From the NCBI GenBank assembly GCA_016185815.1, contig JACPMT010000015.1, positions 1 through 6,532 of the forward strand: DNA of 6,532 nt. The letters are read 5' to 3'. This document shows, piece by piece, positions 4,110-6,532 of the stretch (position 1 is the first letter of the stretch; every line of letters begins with the position of its first letter). The position numbers and the translations under genes were made by a program. Source of the stretch: Candidatus Woesearchaeota archaeon (GTDB lineage: Archaea > Nanobdellota > Nanobdellia > Woesearchaeales > GW2011-AR4). The notes beneath the pieces are model-generated. The model was not told where the DNA came from. It saw only the letters and a program-made list of their open reading frames with translations, and made no database searches.

Positions 4110-5609
4110 CTATTTCCATTCCCTCAGCATCTCCATCAATAACCTTACAGTCGCCCCCGTTGCCCCTTTTGTCAAAATTCCTTTATCAACCTTTGACCAT
4201 ACTGTTGTCCCTATGTCAATATGCGCCCAGGGGATGTCATTCACAAAATTCTTAAGGAATGTTGCCCCTATTATAACCCCAGCATCTCCATCATCGCTTA
4301 TGTGCTTTACATCAGCAATATCACTTTTAATGCTTTCCTCATATTCCTGCCATAAGGGAAGCTCCCAAACCTTTTCAAGGCTTTTTTTTGATGCGTCTTT
4401 GATTTTTTCAGCAATCTTTTCATCTGTGCTTAAAAAAGGCGTTCCAACATAGCCCAGCACAATCATGCTTGCCCCTGTCAAAGTTGCAATGTCAATGATT
4501 GCCTGCGGCTTTTGCTCTGCCGCATACGCAAGCGCGTCAGCAAGTACAAGCCTGCCTTCCGCATCTGTGTTTCTTATCTCAACAGTCATCTTATTGTAGG
4601 CTGTCAAAACATCATCAGGCCTGTAGGAAGCAGCATCAATCATATTCTCGCATAGCGGAGTGACAACAACAAGGTTTATTGGCAGCTTCAGCCTTGCACT
4701 TGCCTCTGCAATATGCATTGCAGCAATCGCCCCTCCCTTGTCGTCCTTCATGTTCAGAATAAAAGGGTAAGGCTTTACATTCAAGCCGCCACTGTCAAAA
4801 GTAATTCCTTTTCCTACTATTGCAATCGGCTTTTGCTTTTTATCAGTTCCATAATATTCAAGAACAACAAACCTTGGCTTGTTTACGCTGCCCTGCGCAA
4901 CGCCCATGAAGCATCCCATCTTCATCCTTGCAATCTGCTTTTCATCGAAAACCGCGCATTTCAAATTCGACTTTCTTGCAAGATCTTTTGCATAATTTGC
5001 AACATACTCAGGTGTTGCAACATTTGGAGGGGTATTAACCAAATCTCTTGTTTTGTTTACAGCATCGGCAACAACAGAAGAGTATTTTATATGATTGTCA
5101 AACTTTTTATCAGAATTTGTTATTATTGTTATCTGCTTTATATATTTTTTATTGTTTTTATCTTTTGTTTTATACTCTGTAAACTTATACAAGCCCATTA
5201 ATGAGCTTAATGTTATCTTTTCAACTAATTCCTCATCATTGAATTTTGAATTTTTGAAAGATTCTAGATATAAACTAAAACTTTCTGTTGAATTGTCCCT
5301 CAGTTTTTTTGAAACATCTGCAACTGCATTGGACAAAGCATCAAGGTTGTACTTCTCTTCCTCCCCCAGCCCGACTAAAACAATGTTTTTTATGTTTTTA
5401 TTCACAAAAATGGTTTTTACCTCCCCTTTTTCACCCTTGAAATTGCTGTTTTTAATGAAGGAGCCTATAATGTTGCCATGCCCGTTATCCAATTTTTTTA
5501 ATTCAGAACTTAAACTAAACTTTTCCTTGAAAAATCCGATTAGCAGGGCATCGCCTTTGGCTTTGATTAGTTCAATTTTCAATGCCCGCACAGAAGGGGC
5601 TGCGTTCAT
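4110..5609 (-). CDS. pepA: Leucyl aminopeptidase (peptidase family M17, cytosol aminopeptidase)
   Basis: This 499-residue cytoplasmic enzyme removes N-terminal residues from peptides, using two metal ions, usually in a hexamer. The N-terminal domain (about 1-170) is divergent, with GLGEEEKYN marking its end strand as in the family. The catalytic domain contains VGKGITFDSGGLNVKP (266-280), giving metal ligands Lys267 and Asp272 and catalytic Lys279. Asp290 follows in MKDDKGG, then NTDAEGRLVLADAL (347-360) with ligands Asp349 and Glu351 and catalytic Arg353. LTGA at 377-380 and the C-terminal WAHIDIGTTVW match as well. All residues needed for activity are present, and length is normal (about 480-500). 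Lys291 replaces the Met/hydrophobic residue common after the Asp290 ligand, a minor oddity. The gene starts 26 bases after the YyaL-like gene, with a TATA-like box overlapping that gene's stop, and is followed by the TA-like pair. Some M17 proteins also bind DNA; nothing here indicates that. Confidence 0.95.
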   Translation of the reverse strand: MNAAPSVRALKIELIKAKGDALLIGFFKEKFSLSSELKKLDNGHGNIIGSFIKNSNFKGEKGEVKTIFVNKNIKNIVLVGLGEEEKYNLDALSNAVADVSKKLRDNSTESFSLYLESFKNSKFNDEELVEKITLSSLMGLYKFTEYKTKDKNNKKYIKQITIITNSDKKFDNHIKYSSVVADAVNKTRDLVNTPPNVATPEYVANYAKDLARKSNLKCAVFDEKQIARMKMGCFMGVAQGSVNKPRFVVLEYYGTDKKQKPIAIVGKGITFDSGGLNVKPYPFILNMKDDKGGAIAAMHIAEASARLKLPINLVVVTPLCENMIDAASYRPDDVLTAYNKMTVEIRNTDAEGRLVLADALAYAAEQKPQAIIDIATLTGASMIVLGYVGTPFLSTDEKIAEKIKDASKKSLEKVWELPLWQEYEESIKSDIADVKHISDDGDAGVIIGATFLKNFVNDIPWAHIDIGTTVWSKVDKGILTKGATGATVRLLMEMLREWK

Positions 5610-5626
5610 ACAAAAAGTGTTTTAGC

Positions 5627-5640
5627 GGTTATTTATTAAT
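5627..5640 (-). promoter_or_regulatory. Candidate TATA box of the aminopeptidase gene
   Basis: The minus strand reads ATTAATAAATAACC across the end of the YyaL-like gene, centred about 26 bases upstream of the aminopeptidase ATG. No Shine-Dalgarno is present between it and the start, so a leaderless transcript fits. Co-transcription with the upstream gene is equally possible given the 26-base gap. Confidence 0.4.
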
Positions 5641-6532
5641 TTTTGCCTTCCAGTCCATTAACTGCATCTTTATTGAATAGCATATCAACAGCTAGAGCAT
5701 ACATCGCTGCAAAATACCCAAAATTCAGATAGCTGTCAGCAAAGTGCAATAAAGCTTTTTCTGCAGCCTGCTTATGCTTATCCTCTTTGGTCAAAAAATA
5801 CAGCTTTAAGAATACAATTGCGCAAAATGAATTTTCCAAAAACTGCTTGCTCCTGTGCCTTAAAGTTCCCAAATCTTCTTTTTGCAACATTCTGTCATAA
5901 AATCCACCATCATCTTCATCATAAAAATTATTCAGAATGAAATCAGCGATTTCTATTGTTTTTTCAAAGTATTTTTTATTTTGTTTAGTGGAATATAAAT
6001 CTATCAAGCAATTTAAGAAATAAATGTTGTCGCTTAGCAAGCCGTTTATTTTTGCATTGCTGTCAAAGTAATGGAATAACCCATTGTTTTTTTCATAACA
6101 ATTTCCTAAAATAAACTCAGCAGTTTTTATTGCAAAATTTACGGCATTTTCATCTTTCAAAATTTCTCCAGCCTTAAGATAGGAAGATATCATCATTGCA
6201 TTCCAGTCAACATAGATTGTCTTGTCGACATAAGGCTGCTTTTTGTTTTTTCTTTCTTCTGGCTTTGCAAGATAAAACTCCTCATCTGCATCCTGCGAGC
6301 CATAAAAACCGCCATTTTTCCGGTCAGACAAAAATTTGTTTATGTATTCTATTGTCTCCTCAGCAATTTTTTTGTACTTTTCCTCTTTTGTTATCTCATA
6401 GGCAACTGCATAATTTCTCAATAATCCTGCATTTGTGTCAAGCATTTTCTCGTAATGTGGCACTTTCCAGTCCGGAGTCACAGAGTACCTGAAAAATCCA
6501 AAGTCAGCATTGTCATAAATTCCTTCATGCAT
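5636..6532 (-). CDS. YyaL/DUF255-type protein, C-terminal six-hairpin domain (5' end beyond the right edge)
   Basis: The frame is open to the window edge, and the first 298 visible residues are the C-terminal part of a YyaL/spermatogenesis-associated-20-like protein. Such proteins combine an N-terminal thioredoxin-fold DUF255 domain with an (alpha/alpha)6 barrel of the N-acylglucosamine 2-epimerase/glycosidase type. Diagnostic pieces are FFRYSVTPDWKVPHYEKML (13-31), GGFYGSQDAD (74-83) and YVDWNAMMI (107-115), then repeated helical hairpins with GLFHYFD and DDGGFYDR. The Met at 6530-6532 is probably internal, because the thioredoxin domain and first hairpins should lie upstream. In long members more than 100 residues separate QDAD from the WN(G/A)xMI motif; here the gap is about 27, so this is a compact form. 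The function of the family is unsettled; roles as a thiol-redox protein acting on a carbohydrate-like substrate are proposed. It is followed closely by the aminopeptidase gene and shares the window with thioredoxin reductase, a possible electron source. Confidence 0.88.
   Translation of the reverse strand: MHEGIYDNADFGFFRYSVTPDWKVPHYEKMLDTNAGLLRNYAVAYEITKEEKYKKIAEETIEYINKFLSDRKNGGFYGSQDADEEFYLAKPEERKNKKQPYVDKTIYVDWNAMMISSYLKAGEILKDENAVNFAIKTAEFILGNCYEKNNGLFHYFDSNAKINGLLSDNIYFLNCLIDLYSTKQNKKYFEKTIEIADFILNNFYDEDDGGFYDRMLQKEDLGTLRHRSKQFLENSFCAIVFLKLYFLTKEDKHKQAAEKALLHFADSYLNFGYFAAMYALAVDMLFNKDAVNGLEGKN

Noticed and set aside
4713..5625. Two plus-strand open frames of 162 and 176 codons opposite the aminopeptidase
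   Set aside because: They are antisense to a well-conserved M17 enzyme, overlap one another, and have the Phe/Ser/Cys/Ile-rich composition of a reversed AT-rich gene; no start signal or family resemblance.
1..6532. tRNA, rRNA or insertion-sequence content
   Set aside because: No cloverleaf with a T-loop GTTCRA-type segment, no rRNA-like stretch, no transposase motif and no terminal inverted repeats were noticed when reading both strands by eye.

Overview
The window looks archaeal, and a DPANN-type lineage (Woesearchaeota/Pacearchaeota-like) is a reasonable guess, though the sequence alone cannot prove it. The grounds are a low-GC chromosome with very AT-rich spacers, TATA/BRE-like promoters about 25 nt upstream of several start codons, a strong archaeal Shine-Dalgarno at one internal start, a ribbon-helix-helix (RHH) regulator, a PfpI protein very close in sequence pattern to the Pyrococcus enzyme, and small toxin-antitoxin-like genes.

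Left part (1-1506). The first 149 bases are the 5' end of a minus-strand P-loop ATPase gene that runs off the window. A roughly 320-base, strongly AT-rich divergent spacer follows. It holds four TTGGTATA repeats and, nearer the next gene, a perfect 13-bp palindrome made of ACTACT/AGTAGT half-sites. Rightward from it run a 47-residue RHH DNA-binding protein and, overlapping it by 11 bases, a 299-residue Ala/Gly-rich hydrophobic protein of unknown function with possible internal repeats. The likely logic is a self-regulated two-gene operon.

Right part (1548-6532). Every gene is on the minus strand. In transcription order they are: the C-terminal part of a compact YyaL-like (DUF255/six-hairpin) protein entering from the right edge; an M17 leucyl aminopeptidase with all its metal ligands; a DUF4258/DUF2283 pair separated by one base, likely toxin-antitoxin; a PIN-domain remnant that keeps only the C-terminal end; a small multi-pass membrane protein; an NADPH-type thioredoxin reductase; and a PfpI/DJ-1 protein. 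The RHH operon and this block converge at 1507-1547.

Thioredoxin reductase, PfpI and YyaL suggest a thiol-redox and protein-quality theme, and the aminopeptidase fits protein turnover. The genes appear to be mostly separate short units rather than one operon. The parts least explained by known families are the RHH/membrane-protein operon with its palindromic operator candidate, and the TA-like pair beside a decayed PIN gene.
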